A stretch of DNA of 64,000 bases, taken from positions 1 through 64,000 of the forward strand of contig NZ_PTPZ01000010.1 of the NCBI RefSeq assembly GCF_002943105.1, given 5' to 3'. Of the stretch, positions 63,241 to 64,000 are shown in pieces. The DNA comes from Cloacibacterium normanense. GTDB taxonomy: Bacteria > Bacteroidota > Bacteroidia > Flavobacteriales > Weeksellaceae. Positions within the stretch are counted from its first letter, which is position 1, and every line of letters begins with the position of its first letter. The notes under the pieces were generated by a model. The model searched no databases. It had not been told where the DNA came from and saw nothing but the letters and a program-made list of their open reading frames with translations. Both the position numbers and the translations under genes were made by a program.

Positions 63241-64000
63241 ATGAAATCTTGGAACAACTTATTTCTTGTGCTCACATTATTCGTGTCGCAAGCTTTTTTC
63301 TCACAGGCCGTTTTCACCAGTAAAGCCAATGGAAATTGGAATTCATCAGGATCGTGGTTATTAAATTCTGGTACTGACGCTGACGGTATTCCTGATGCGG
63401 ATGATGCTGTAATTATTAAAGCACATTCTATCACTATTACCGCCAGCGTTACTTGTAGTAGTTTAACCACAGAACCGTTAGCTAACAATACTTCTGGATT
63501 AAGCACAACAATAAGTACATCAAATGCTGCAGTAATAACTGTTAATACAAATCAACTATTAACAATAACTGGAGATTTTTTCATCAAGGCAAGTGACTCA
63601 TACAATCATACAACCATTCTAAATGGACCAGGTTCAGTACAAGCTGGATCCCTTACAATAGGAAATGATATCACTGTATCAAGCGCCAAAACCACTACCT
63701 TAGCCGTTAGAACAACAACAAATTTTGACATTTTGGGAAATGTAAATTTGTACACTAACGTAGTAAATTCAAACAACAATAGAGCTACTTTTAGACATGA
63801 TTCTGGCGTTATTACTATCCTTGGTCAAATGATAATGACTCAAGAAGACAATGGAAGTAGCACTGGATACAATAGCAATCTTGGAGTTAGACAAGGTACC
63901 TTAATTTTAAGAAATTCAGAACCTTTAGTATTAAACCCATTAGGGGGGACGCAATTATCTCAGTTACAACCTGTTTTTACGGGGTGCACTGTTGAATATA
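63241..64000 (+). CDS. Large secreted surface protein, N-terminal part (runs off window)
   Basis: The frame is open from the ATG at 63241 to the window end (253 codons). A signal peptide (NNLFLVLTLFVSQAFFSQA) is followed by a Bacteroidota surface-protein opening: NGNWNSSGSWLLNSGTDADG, PDADDAVIIKAHSITIT. Repetitive beta-strand sequence rich in Thr, Ser and Asn follows, as in parallel beta-helix/G8-like domains. Such proteins commonly end in a type IX secretion sorting domain, which would lie outside the window. The function is unknown; adhesion is a guess. Confidence 0.75.
   Translation, partial: MKSWNNLFLVLTLFVSQAFFSQAVFTSKANGNWNSSGSWLLNSGTDADGIPDADDAVIIKAHSITITASVTCSSLTTEPLANNTSGLSTTISTSNAAVITVNTNQLLTITGDFFIKASDSYNHTTILNGPGSVQAGSLTIGNDITVSSAKTTTLAVRTTTNFDILGNVNLYTNVVNSNNNRATFRHDSGVITILGQMIMTQEDNGSSTGYNSNLGVRQGTLILRNSEPLVLNPLGGTQLSQLQPVFTGCTVEY

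Overview
The window is very AT-rich and looks like a member of the Flavobacteriia (Bacteroidota), perhaps Weeksellaceae. The signs are promoters of the TTTG-N19/20-TAnnTTTG type, genes without Shine-Dalgarno sequences, a DUF6266 protein, a surface protein with a Bacteroidota-style secretion signal, and satellite-like intergenic repeats. No rRNA, tRNA or CRISPR array was seen. Nearly everything from 205 to 60970 lies on the minus strand, so the loci read from right to left.

Layout in transcription order. (1) 64000-61000: start of a large surface protein (+), a block of dispersed hairpin repeats, a helix-turn-helix gene (+) and a DUF6266 gene (-). (2) 59919-28256, polysaccharide locus B: a NusG/UpxY-like antiterminator, a UDP-HexNAc 4-epimerase, a winged-helix regulator, a UDP-HexNAc 6-dehydrogenase carrying an in-frame repeat insertion, an FnlA-like dehydratase, Wzx, a CMP-ulosonate-like module (aldolase fusion, KdsB-like enzyme, HAD phosphatase, DUF115-like protein), FnlC- and FnlB-like enzymes, Wzy, several glycosyltransferases, AsnB, two deacetylase-like paralogues, GDP-fucose synthesis (Fcl, Gmd), a PglC-like initiating transferase, an acyl module (ACP, KAS III, SDR, NeuD/PglD-like acyltransferase), Ugd and a UDP-GlcA 4-epimerase, then two housekeeping-like genes. 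(3) 27063-20253: a compact operon that reads as a chaperone-usher-like fimbrial system: AraC regulator, two paralogous 180-residue subunits, PapD-like chaperone, two-domain tip-like protein and usher-like barrel. (4) 20097-205, polysaccharide locus A: CapD/WbpM-like dehydratase, Wza, Wzc, WecB, Wzx, Wzy, glycosyltransferases, a second FnlA/B/C set with a broken cupin epimerase between A and B, a WbpV-like reductase, a WecA/WbpL-like initiating transferase and a PglE-like aminotransferase, ending at a terminator. (5) 1-94: the end of an IS3-like element.

Each polysaccharide locus has its own initiating transferase, flippase and polymerase, so two Wzy-dependent polymers are likely, with Wza/Wzc export seen only in locus A. 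Predicted precursors include UDP-2-acetamido-2,6-dideoxy-L-hexoses, a UDP-4-amino-quinovosamine derivative, UDP-ManNAc, UDP-GalNAcA (possibly amidated), UDP-GlcA/GalA, GDP-L-fucose and perhaps a CMP-linked keto-acid sugar. A 20-base element shared by the leaders of wza and the dehydrogenase gene, containing GCGAAGC, is a candidate recruitment site for the NusG-like protein. The most novel-looking content is the fimbrial operon, this leader element, the repeat inserted in a coding sequence, and the aldolase/CMP-sugar module.
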